Below the pieces are notes generated by a model, which was given only the letters and a program-made list of their open reading frames with translations, was not told where the DNA came from and did not search any database. Below are positions 1 through 5,191 of a DNA stretch of 5,191 nt, in pieces. Each line of letters opens with the position of its first letter. Positions within the stretch are counted from its first letter, which is position 1. This stretch comes from 1XD8-76 sp051880335 (GTDB lineage: Bacteria > Bacillota > Clostridia > Lachnospirales > Lachnospiraceae). Location: assembly GCA_051880335.1 (NCBI GenBank), contig JBJENT010000014.1, forward strand, positions 1 through 5,191. Direction: 5' to 3'. A program made the translations under genes and the position numbers.

Positions 1-120
1 AAAAAGAACGCCTGTAGAACCGTCAGATACCAGTGAAACAGCACCTACGTCTACGTGTCCTCTTTCTATATAAAACTCTTTCCAGTTTTTTCTAAGTTCA
101 TCTGATGTGAATTGTCTCAT
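1..120 (-). CDS. alaS: Alanyl-tRNA synthetase-like protein, N-terminal fragment (cut by window edge)
   Basis: The first 40 codons are present and the reading frame stays open to the window edge. The translation begins MRQFTSDELRKNWKEFY and continues with a GHVDVGAVSLV segment and GSTGVLF. This matches the start of class II AlaRS enzymes: an LR-x-x-(W/F)-x-x-F-(F/Y) helix, then GH-x-x-V, SLV and a (T/S)-x-(L/V)LF strand leading to the catalytic core. By family, the enzyme charges tRNA-Ala with alanine in the cytoplasm. The start is fixed by an AGGAGG box 5 nt upstream. The gene lies 13 nt after the glyQS stop, so the two are almost certainly co-transcribed. The usual Pro-Ser of the family's 'VPSxSLV' is replaced by Gly-Ala, which suggests a divergent AlaRS clade. 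Only the N-terminus is visible, so the catalytic, editing and C-Ala domains cannot be checked. Family assignment is fairly sure; full-length function is inferred. Confidence 0.75.
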   Translation of the reverse strand, partial: MRQFTSDELRKNWKEFYIERGHVDVGAVSLVSDGSTGVLF

Positions 121-125
121 CACTG

Positions 126-131
126 CCTCCT
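126..131 (-). promoter_or_regulatory. Ribosome binding site of the alaS-like gene
   Basis: A perfect AGGAGG (CCTCCT on the plus strand) lies 5 nt before the ATG at 120-118 and just after the glyQS stop codon. It fixes the start of the partial downstream gene and supports translation from a shared message. Confidence 0.85.
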
Positions 132-133
132 AA

Positions 134-1531
134 TTAAAACGTAAATTTATCTGCAAAATAAGCATCCAGATCTGCGATTGCAACACGTTCCTGTTCCATG
201 GAATCACGGAAACGAACGGTTACTTTCTGGTCTTCTTCTGAATCAAAGTCATAAGTAATACAGAATGGAGTACCGATTTCATCCTGACGACGATATCTCT
301 TACCGATGTTACCTCTGTCATCAAATTCACAGTTATATTTCTTAGACAGCTCTGCAAAGATCTTTTCTGCACCCTCATTCAGCTTCTTGGAAAGAGGAAG
401 TACACCGATTTTAACCGGTGCCAGTGCAGGATGGAAATGCATCACTGTTCTGATATCAGGTTTTTCTTCTGTTCCAATGTTTTCTTCATCGTATGCTGCA
501 CAAAGGAACGCTAAAACAACACGGTCAGCACCCAGAGATGGCTCTACTACGTATGGAACATATTTCTCATTCTTTGTATCATCGAAGTAGCTCATATCTT
601 CGCCGGATACGTTCTGATGCTGTGTCAGGTCATAATCTGTTCTATCAGCAATACCCCAAAGTTCGCCCCATCCAAATGGGAATAAGAATTCGATATCGGT
701 TGTTCCTTTGGAGTAGAAGCAAAGTTCTTCCGGAGCATGGTCACGAAGTCTCATTTCATCTTCTTTGATACCCAGAGAAAGCAGCCAGTCACGACAGAAT
801 GCTCTCCAGTACTGGAACCATTCTAAATCGGTACCGGGTTCGCAGAAAAATTCCAGTTCCATCTGTTCAAATTCTCTTGTACGGAATGTGAAGTTACCCG
901 GAGTAATCTCATTACGGAAAGATTTACCAATCTGACCGATACCAAAAGGAATTTTCTTACGGGATGTTCTCTGTACATTTTTGAAGTTTACAAAGATACC
1001 CTGTGCTGTCTCAGGACGAAGATATACTGTGTTTTTGGCATCTTCTGTTACACCCTGGAAGGTTTTGAACATCAGGTTGAACTGTCTGATATCGGTAAAA
1101 TTGTGTTTTCCACAGGATGGACATGGTACGTTATTGTCTTCGATGAATGCTTTCATCTCTTCCTGAGAAAATGCATCAATTGGTTTTTCCAGTGTGATAT
1201 TGTTTTCTGCAGCAAAATCTTCAATCAGTTTGTCTGCACGGAAACGTTCTTTACATTCTTTACAATCCATCAGGGGATCAGAGAAACCACCTAAGTGTCC
1301 TGATGCTACCCATGTCTGAGGATTCATTAAGATGGCACAGTCTACACCCACGTTATATGGATTTTCCATAACGAATTTCTGCCACCATGCTTTTTTTACA
1401 TTGTTTTTCAGTTCTACCCCCAGTGGACCGTAATCCCAGGTATTTGCAAGACCACCATAGATTTCAGATCCTGGAAATACAAAGCCTCTGGCTTTTGAGA
1501 GTGCAACAATTTTCTCCATTGTTTTTTCCAT
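134..1531 (-). CDS. glyQS: Glycine--tRNA ligase, single-chain homodimeric type
   Basis: This class II synthetase attaches glycine to tRNA-Gly in the cytoplasm. At 465 aa it is the alpha2 type (also named glyS), not the alpha2-beta2 type encoded by separate glyQ and glyS. The N-terminal region carries SEIYGGLANTWDYGPLG (residues 22-38), typical of the family. A likely zinc-binding insertion has Cys90-x2-Cys93 and Cys137-x2-Cys140. LRPETAQGIF (171-180) is the conserved segment before motif 2. Motif 2 is FRNE (205-208) with RTREFEQ (217-223), and motif 3 has GADR (334-337). The anticodon-binding domain runs from about residue 370 to the end. Length and motifs are complete. Met1 is chosen because AAGGAG lies 12 nt upstream; Met5 would be 24 nt away. 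The gene follows the unknown lipoprotein by 29 nt and precedes the alaS-like gene by 13 nt. That gap is too short for a T-box leader, so any control must come from the promoter before the lipoprotein or from read-through. Confidence 0.97.
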   Translation of the reverse strand: MEKTMEKIVALSKARGFVFPGSEIYGGLANTWDYGPLGVELKNNVKKAWWQKFVMENPYNVGVDCAILMNPQTWVASGHLGGFSDPLMDCKECKERFRADKLIEDFAAENNITLEKPIDAFSQEEMKAFIEDNNVPCPSCGKHNFTDIRQFNLMFKTFQGVTEDAKNTVYLRPETAQGIFVNFKNVQRTSRKKIPFGIGQIGKSFRNEITPGNFTFRTREFEQMELEFFCEPGTDLEWFQYWRAFCRDWLLSLGIKEDEMRLRDHAPEELCFYSKGTTDIEFLFPFGWGELWGIADRTDYDLTQHQNVSGEDMSYFDDTKNEKYVPYVVEPSLGADRVVLAFLCAAYDEENIGTEEKPDIRTVMHFHPALAPVKIGVLPLSKKLNEGAEKIFAELSKKYNCEFDDRGNIGKRYRRQDEIGTPFCITYDFDSEEDQKVTVRFRDSMEQERVAIADLDAYFADKFTF

Positions 1532-1543
1532 AATTAATGTTTA

Positions 1544-1549
1544 CTCCTT
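1544..1549 (-). promoter_or_regulatory. Ribosome binding site of glyQS
   Basis: AAGGAG (CTCCTT on the plus strand) lies in the 29-nt gap after the lipoprotein stop. The 12-nt spacing to the first ATG is somewhat long but favours that start over the second Met four codons on. Confidence 0.7.
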
Positions 1550-1560
1550 TCATAAACCCC

Positions 1561-2211
1561 TTAATTGTCTAATATGATATACGCCAGATCCGATGTATTA
1601 CCAATCCAGGCATCCTTTTTGTCCTGTATCACAACATTATCGGAAAGTGCATAAATGGAATCATAGGTCCGGATGATCACAGGTGCACCGATGCCCTGCT
1701 GACTATCATAATTCATGTTCGGATCATAAATAATCATCTTTTTATCGCCATTTTCCAGAATCGCAGTATGATCCAGAAGTACACTGTCATTTTCCCGTTC
1801 ATGCAATGTTACATTCAGAGAATACCCTGCATCATATGCCTCTTTTACGGTGCCAAAAAAGAATTCGTTTTCTTCTACCGAGTGGATATTCTGAAATTTT
1901 TTAAAGTCTTCCACTGTGGGAAATGACATCTGAATCAGGACTTTATCCTCTCCTGTCATTTCGACCTTACTTACCTTAACATCCTCCGCAGTATCCGTTA
2001 ACCGGTTTTTCTGATAGGATGCCACTTCACCAAGAACCATCTGCTGCAGATCATCCACATTATATTCTGCACCAAATTCTTCCAGGATGGTATGTTCTAC
2101 AGTGCCCTTTTTATCAATGGATATCGTTGTCATCTCTTCGGTTTCTTTTCCGCAGGCGGTGCAAAGAAGCCCTACCACAATGCCAAGTAAAATATACTTC
2201 AATTTGGTCAC
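1561..2211 (-). CDS. Putative lipoprotein of unknown function
   Basis: I do not recognise the family. The chosen start is GTG at 2211-2209, giving 216 aa. It has AAGGGAG 8 nt upstream, and the protein then begins directly with a lipoprotein signal: Lys3 and Lys5, a hydrophobic core at residues 6-16, and a probable lipidated Cys20 in LLCTACGK. The frame stays open upstream to an ATG at 2289, but that extension would put 26 unlike residues before the signal. It would also start at or just before the predicted transcription start, so I reject it. The mature part (about 197 aa) is acidic and apparently soluble, with no second membrane segment; it includes a YDPNMNYD stretch at about 162-169. The lipobox is unusual, with Cys at -3 (Cys17) where Leu or another aliphatic residue is usual. 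The protein is presumably anchored on the outer face of the membrane. It is the first gene behind a strong promoter and is followed 29 nt later by glyQS. No function can be assigned. Confidence 0.85.
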   Translation of the reverse strand: MTKLKYILLGIVVGLLCTACGKETEEMTTISIDKKGTVEHTILEEFGAEYNVDDLQQMVLGEVASYQKNRLTDTAEDVKVSKVEMTGEDKVLIQMSFPTVEDFKKFQNIHSVEENEFFFGTVKEAYDAGYSLNVTLHERENDSVLLDHTAILENGDKKMIIYDPNMNYDSQQGIGAPVIIRTYDSIYALSDNVVIQDKKDAWIGNTSDLAYIILDN

Positions 2212-2219
2212 GTATCCAT

Positions 2220-2226
2220 CTCCCTT
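2220..2226 (-). promoter_or_regulatory. Ribosome binding site for the GTG start of the lipoprotein
   Basis: AAGGGAG (CTCCCTT on the plus strand) sits 8 nt before the GTG at 2211-2209. An out-of-frame ATG in between reaches a stop after three codons. This site decides the start of the lipoprotein gene. Confidence 0.75.
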
Positions 2227-2256
2227 CCATATGTTATATTTTTGGACACACAAGCA

Positions 2257-2280
2257 CTGCAAGAAACCTCTTCCTTGCAG
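2257..2280 (-). other. Stem-loop in the 5' leader of the lipoprotein-glyQS transcript
   Basis: On the minus strand, CTGCAAGGAA and TTTCTTGCAG form a 10-bp stem (one G-T wobble) closed by a 4-nt GAGG loop. The hairpin starts about 8 nt after the predicted transcription start and ends about 45 nt before the GTG. No T-run follows on either strand, so it does not look like an intrinsic terminator. A 5'-end hairpin that protects the mRNA is one reading, and a binding site for a regulator is another; both are inference. Confidence 0.6.
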
Positions 2281-2294
2281 GCATAACAAATATT

Positions 2295-2323
2295 ATTATA
2301 ATCGACTTACTACGGTTTTTCAA
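2295..2323 (-). promoter_or_regulatory. Sigma-A-type promoter before the lipoprotein-glyQS-alaS unit
   Basis: On the minus strand there is a -35 box TTGAAA (2323-2318), a 17-bp spacer and a perfect -10 box TATAAT (2300-2295). The -35 differs from consensus TTGACA at one base. Transcription would start near 2288, giving a leader of about 77 nt before the GTG. The recO stop codon TGA lies inside the -35 box. This places the lipoprotein, glyQS and the alaS-like gene under their own promoter within a larger gene cluster. Confidence 0.8.
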
Positions 2324-2970
2324 CAAAGATTTTCGAGAAAGGAAAGACTGTGAAAATCATGATTCCAGACCTGCTTCTTATAGTCCTTTACGATTTCCGC
2401 CAGTTCCTTTTGTACGTCCTCCCGCAAAGTAAAGGTATACAGCTTTTCTATAGGAGAATCCATAATATACTGTATGGTATATGCGGTGGTATCCAGCAAC
2501 CCTTCCTTCTTCGGAATGCCCGGAAACTCCCCATTCACCACCATAGATTTACATTCAAAAACAAGGCGCACCAGTTCATTTGGTATCTTTTTATGTATTA
2601 AAGCTCTGACCGACTGATATAGCAGCTTCAGCATCTCTGCATCATCGTTGTTCTCTCTGGTATAATAATCTGCTACTTCCAGAAAATACATCCCATAATA
2701 TGCGCCTTCCAGATCCGTCCGTAATTCTTCAAAATACTGGGAAATTTCTGCATCTGCAATCGTATATGCAGTCCGTCCTTCCAACAGTTTAAAGGTCCCG
2801 AAGCAGAAAGGATTGGTCGCTGCCATAAAACGATTATTCATTTTTCTGGAGTTTCTGGCAAATGCAGAAATCTTTCCCCTCTGGCTGGTTAATATGGTAA
2901 CCGCCCTATCATACTCACCTACAGGAACCGCTTTGATCACCATCCCTGTCACCTGCACGAAATCCCGCAT
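2320..2970 (-). CDS. recO: DNA repair protein RecO, short form without the zinc finger
   Basis: By family, RecO works with RecR to load RecA onto SSB-coated single-stranded DNA in the RecF pathway of gap repair. Residues 1 to about 75 match the N-terminal OB-fold: VTGMVIKAVPVGEYDR, then ILTSQRGKISAFARNSRK, then NPFCFGTFKLLEG. The helical C-terminal domain follows, with a YFLEVADYY segment near 95-103 and the usual ending HSLSFLENL. Length is 216 aa against about 240-250 for many RecO proteins. The difference fits the absence of the four-Cys zinc finger expected near residues 150-165; the only cysteines are Cys56, Cys140 and Cys216. The ends look intact, so I see a variant, not a truncation. 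The ATG at 2970 has a GAGG-type SD 7 nt upstream and lies inside the yqzL-like gene, overlapping it by 56 nt. This suggests coupled translation. The position after era and yqzL is standard for Firmicutes. Confidence 0.93.
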   Translation of the reverse strand: MRDFVQVTGMVIKAVPVGEYDRAVTILTSQRGKISAFARNSRKMNNRFMAATNPFCFGTFKLLEGRTAYTIADAEISQYFEELRTDLEGAYYGMYFLEVADYYTRENNDDAEMLKLLYQSVRALIHKKIPNELVRLVFECKSMVVNGEFPGIPKKEGLLDTTAYTIQYIMDSPIEKLYTFTLREDVQKELAEIVKDYKKQVWNHDFHSLSFLENLC

Positions 2971-3103
2971 GCATCGTCCTCTCTTCAGACCTGTCTTCCT
3001 GCTTTCTATAGTGCTTTTCCTGATTGCAGCTGCTTTTGTACCGCAGGTAATCTTCTATCTTTCCGGTCTGCATAAATCTTTCAAAATCCCGTTTATCATC
3101 CAT
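2915..3103 (-). CDS. yqzL: YqzL-like small protein
   Basis: This 62-aa protein sits between era and recO, exactly where Firmicutes carry yqzL. Its N-terminus has F-x-x-FMQTGKIEDYLRYK (residues 7-20), close to the F-x-QTG-x-I-x-x-YL-x-YK pattern I recall from Bacillus YqzL, and it aligns from the first Met without gaps. The function of YqzL is unknown. No signal peptide or membrane segment is visible, so it should be cytoplasmic. The C-terminal part after about residue 25 is charged, and its last 18 or so codons are the out-of-frame 5' end of recO; that tail is probably not conserved. The SD before Met1 is weak (a GGGG run 8 nt upstream). The overlap could serve to couple recO translation. The coding call rests on synteny plus the N-terminal pattern. 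Confidence 0.7.
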   Translation of the reverse strand: MDDKRDFERFMQTGKIEDYLRYKSSCNQEKHYRKQEDRSEERTMHAGFRAGDRDGDQSGSCR

Positions 3104-3135
3104 GACGCTTACCCCACTTCTTTTTCTCTTGTTTT

Positions 3136-3185
3136 GGAACCTTCAGGTTCATTTTTCACCCTGAAGGAACCTAATAATAGGGTTC
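3136..3185 (-). repeat. Nested inverted repeats between era and yqzL
   Basis: This gap holds two adjoining potential hairpins. One has 8-bp arms, CCTTCAGG (3140-3147) and CCTGAAGG (3160-3167), with a 12-nt loop. The second pairs GAACC (3167-3171) with GGTTC (3181-3185) around an A/T-rich loop. Further GGTTC/GAACC copies allow other pairings. On the transcribed minus strand neither hairpin is followed by a T-run, so a classical terminator is not supported. It may be an mRNA processing or stability element lying between era and yqzL-recO. Confidence 0.5.
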
Positions 3186-3200
3186 GCATTTTTCCTTTTT

Positions 3201-4103
3201 CTATTCTGTATCTTTTGGATTATAACCGAAATTTTTCAGGAGAATATCACTGTCTCTCCAATCCTTTTTTACCTTCACCCAAAGCTGTAAATTCACCTGA
3301 CATTCCAATAAATTTTCGATGTCTCTACGTGCCTGGGTACCGATTTTTTTCAGCATGGACCCCTGCTTTCCGATGATAATTCCTTTATGGGAATCCCGCT
3401 CGCAGATGATGGTTGCCTGTATCTCACAAAGGTTCTTTTTATATTTCATGCTTTCAATGGTCACTGCAATCCCGTGTGGGATCTCATCTTCCAGGCAGCG
3501 AAGGGTTTTCTCACGTATCATTTCTGCTACGATCTGTCTCTCCGGCTGATCTGTGATCGTATCTTCATCATAAAATGGTTCTCCATAAGGAAGATATTTC
3601 ATAATGGTTTCTATCAGATCTTCCTTATTCGTTCCCTTTAATGCAGATACCGGTACGATTTCTGCAAAATCATATTCTTTCCGATAGGTATCTATGAAAG
3701 CTAAAATCTCTTCTTTTTTTACGGTATCGATTTTATTGATCACCAGAATGACCGGTGTATTTACTTTCTGCAGTTTTTCGATAATATGACGCTCTCCTGC
3801 GCCGATAAAATTGGATGGTTCCACAAGCCATAAGATCACATCTACTTCATTCAGGGTATGTTCGGCAACGCCAACCATATAATTTCCCAATTTGTTTTTG
3901 GCTTTATGTATACCCGGCGTATCCAGAAAAACGATCTGACCTTTCTCATCGGTGTACACCGTCTGTATCCGATTTCTGGTGGTCTGAGGTTTGCTGGATG
4001 TAATCGCAATTTTCATCCCAATCAGCTGATTCATCAACGTGGATTTTCCCACATTTGGTCTGCCGATCAAGGTGGCAAATCCGGCTTTATAGGATGGTGT
4101 CAT
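3201..4103 (-). CDS. era: GTPase Era
   Basis: Era is an essential GTPase that binds 16S rRNA near its 3' end and helps mature the 30S ribosomal subunit. The 300-aa product has the full family layout. The GTPase domain carries G1 GRPNVGKS (14-21), switch-region PQTT (39-42), G3 DTPG (61-64), G4 NKID (123-126) and G5 SAL (153-155). The C-terminal KH RNA-binding domain has its GKQG loop at 245-248 and the typical ending WVKVKKDWRDS. All key residues are present and the length is normal. The ATG at 4103 has GGAGG 9 nt upstream, inside the 3' end of the DUF4349 gene, and the two genes overlap by 17 nt. Translation is therefore probably coupled to that lipoprotein. A 97-nt gap with inverted repeats follows before yqzL. 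Confidence 0.98.
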   Translation of the reverse strand: MTPSYKAGFATLIGRPNVGKSTLMNQLIGMKIAITSSKPQTTRNRIQTVYTDEKGQIVFLDTPGIHKAKNKLGNYMVGVAEHTLNEVDVILWLVEPSNFIGAGERHIIEKLQKVNTPVILVINKIDTVKKEEILAFIDTYRKEYDFAEIVPVSALKGTNKEDLIETIMKYLPYGEPFYDEDTITDQPERQIVAEMIREKTLRCLEDEIPHGIAVTIESMKYKKNLCEIQATIICERDSHKGIIIGKQGSMLKKIGTQARRDIENLLECQVNLQLWVKVKKDWRDSDILLKNFGYNPKDTE

Positions 4104-5157
4104 TCTTCTTTTCCTCCGTCCCTTGGTGCATATTCTGCGGTGGCATATTCTGTGTTACCACCATCTGTCCCTGCTTTTTTACCTTTGATTTCTTTGCTTT
4201 TGGCTCGCTTAATTTCAAAATCAGTTTTACCAACAGGAAGCAAATCAGACCAAGGATAGCTAAGATAACCAGGATCACCACAATAAACGGAATGCTCACA
4301 ATGAATCCGATTGCAAAATCACGCAGTCCTGATCCAACCCGGTATAAGTTTTCCACAAAACCGCTTCGGATGGCATCCCAGGTACTTTCCGGTACTGCCG
4401 GGGATACTCTTTCCACTTCTGATATGGAAAGATAAATAGTGCTGTAATTGATCTGATTATCAAAGGTCCGCAGCTGGGATTCCATACTCTCCAGCTGATA
4501 GCGGACATCTGTCAGTTTATCTTCAATCTGTAAGATCTCTTCCAGTGTTTCGGCCTGATCCATCAGTTCCAGAAGTCTTTCTTCTTCCGATCTCAATGCA
4601 TTTCTATGGCTCTCCAGATCCACATAGGACAAGGTAACATCCTCTACAGATTTGGACTTATTGGTAATGTTGGAATTCTGATCCAGCATATCCACAAAAG
4701 AATCCAGTTTTTCTGCGGGAATACGTATGGTTAAGCTGGCATTTCTGGTCTGGTAATCCTCTACATTATAATAATTGCCATTCCACTGATTGCTGCTTTC
4801 GATATATCCGCCCGCTTCTGTCACTCTGCGCTCCACGTTCTGCATAAGGGTGTCGAATTCTGTCGTTTCCACATCCAGATTCATGGTTGTGATCAGCTTA
4901 CGGTTTGACTGTACTTCCGGCTTTTCGGCGGAATCATAACTGCCGGTTCCTTCGTCCCAGCTCTCGTCATAAGCTTCTTCCGGCATGCTGTAATCATCAT
5001 AAATATAATCTGCCGCTGCTGCACTTTCTACTGCGGCTTCCGAACTATTCGCATAGTCGGAAGAGCCACACCCTACCATACAGGCAGCAGAAATCATACT
5101 TACCGTAATGATCTGCATAAACCATCTTTTACTTTCCCTATGATTTCTTTTTTTCAT
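4087..5157 (-). CDS. DUF4349-family membrane lipoprotein
   Basis: The 356-aa protein shows the DUF4349 layout. A basic N-terminus and a short hydrophobic segment (14-29) lead to a likely lipidated Cys30 in CMVGCGSS. An acidic, Ser/Ala/Tyr-rich linker follows to about residue 82. The conserved core begins near RKLITTMNLDVETTEFD (86-102), with AGGYIESS (115-122) and SLTIRIPAEKLD (141-152). A probable coiled coil rich in Glu, Leu and Gln spans about 170-235. A strong membrane helix lies at about 281-316, and a short basic then Gln/Asn/Pro-rich tail should be cytoplasmic. The body is thus held outside the cell, tethered at both ends. The family has no established function that I know; a link to envelope sensing or structure is a guess. 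Met1 has only a weak AGGGA SD 10 nt upstream, and Met14 is a possible alternative that would still leave a signal peptide. The gene overlaps era by 17 nt. Its promoter is not visible in the 34 nt left in the window. Confidence 0.88.
   Translation of the reverse strand: MKKRNHRESKRWFMQIITVSMISAACMVGCGSSDYANSSEAAVESAAAADYIYDDYSMPEEAYDESWDEGTGSYDSAEKPEVQSNRKLITTMNLDVETTEFDTLMQNVERRVTEAGGYIESSNQWNGNYYNVEDYQTRNASLTIRIPAEKLDSFVDMLDQNSNITNKSKSVEDVTLSYVDLESHRNALRSEEERLLELMDQAETLEEILQIEDKLTDVRYQLESMESQLRTFDNQINYSTIYLSISEVERVSPAVPESTWDAIRSGFVENLYRVGSGLRDFAIGFIVSIPFIVVILVILAILGLICFLLVKLILKLSEPKAKKSKVKKQGQMVVTQNMPPQNMHQGTEEKKNDTIL
4113..4117 (-). promoter_or_regulatory. Ribosome binding site of era, inside the upstream gene
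   Basis: GGAGG (CCTCC on the plus strand) lies 9 nt before the era ATG and within the last codons of the DUF4349 gene. It supports the chosen era start and a translational link between the two genes. Confidence 0.8.
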
Positions 5158-5191
5158 AAAAAATCTGTCCCTATAACTGTGTTTTAATGAA

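Noticed and set aside
1532..1560. T-box leader of glyQS
   Set aside because: The gap is only 29 nt and lacks the T-box consensus.
2257..2280. The leader hairpin as a terminator for recO
   Set aside because: No T-run follows the stem on the minus strand, and it lies downstream of a strong promoter, so a leader role fits better.
2212..2289. N-terminal extension of the unknown lipoprotein to an ATG at 2289
   Set aside because: It would put 26 residues ahead of a clear signal peptide, lies at or before the predicted transcription start, and would read through the leader hairpin. The GTG at 2211 has a good SD.
2019..2432. Plus-strand open frame of 137 codons
   Set aside because: It runs antisense to the lipoprotein, the promoter region and the recO end, with a low-complexity His/Pro/Arg-rich product and no family resemblance.
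3167..3200. Plus-strand terminator-like hairpin (GAACC...GGGTTC followed by T-rich sequence)
   Set aside because: It would only work for a plus-strand transcript, and no plus-strand gene feeds into it. It is reported only as part of the inverted repeats.
2813..3376. Plus-strand open frame of 187 codons
   Set aside because: It lies opposite recO, yqzL and the end of era, has no recognisable domain or convincing ribosome site, and is best explained as a shadow of those genes.
3858..4435. Plus-strand open frames opposite era and the DUF4349 gene
   Set aside because: Era and the DUF4349 protein are unmistakable on the minus strand; the antisense products show no motifs.
1..5191. Mobile element, CRISPR array, tRNA/rRNA gene or defence system
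   Set aside because: Both strands are almost filled by housekeeping genes; I see no regular spaced repeats, transposase motifs, cloverleaf or rRNA-like sequence.

Overview
The window looks like a chromosomal housekeeping segment from a Gram-positive clostridial Firmicute, most likely Lachnospiraceae. This rests on by-eye protein resemblance, moderately low GC, strong Shine-Dalgarno (SD) sites, and the conserved Firmicute order era - yqzL - recO - glycyl-tRNA synthetase. All seven supported genes are on the minus strand, so transcription runs from high to low coordinates.

In transcription order the layout is: (1) a DUF4349-type membrane lipoprotein (5157-4087); (2) the ribosome-assembly GTPase Era (4103-3201), whose start overlaps the end of the lipoprotein gene by 17 nt; (3) a 97-nt gap with nested inverted repeats; (4) a small YqzL-like protein (3103-2915), whose last 56 nt overlap the start of recO in another frame; (5) recO (2970-2320), a recombination mediator without the usual zinc finger; (6) a 108-nt gap with a near-consensus sigma-A promoter and a 10-bp hairpin just after the predicted transcription start; (7) a GTG-started lipoprotein of unknown function (2211-1561); (8) single-chain dimeric glycyl-tRNA synthetase glyQS (1531-134); (9) the first 40 codons of an alanyl-tRNA synthetase-like gene (120-1), cut by the window edge.

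The short gaps and overlaps suggest two stacked transcription units. One runs from the DUF4349 gene through era, yqzL and recO, and starts at or beyond the right edge. The second starts at the promoter embedded in the recO stop codon and drives the unknown lipoprotein, glyQS and the alaS-like gene. Read-through from the first unit into the second is possible, because no convincing intrinsic terminator separates them. The functions are translation (Era, GlyRS, AlaRS), DNA repair (RecO) and the cell envelope (two lipoproteins).

I see no mobile element, CRISPR array, tRNA, rRNA or defence system. The least explained items are the unknown lipoprotein that leads a tRNA-synthetase transcript, its 5'-UTR hairpin, and the inverted repeats between era and yqzL.
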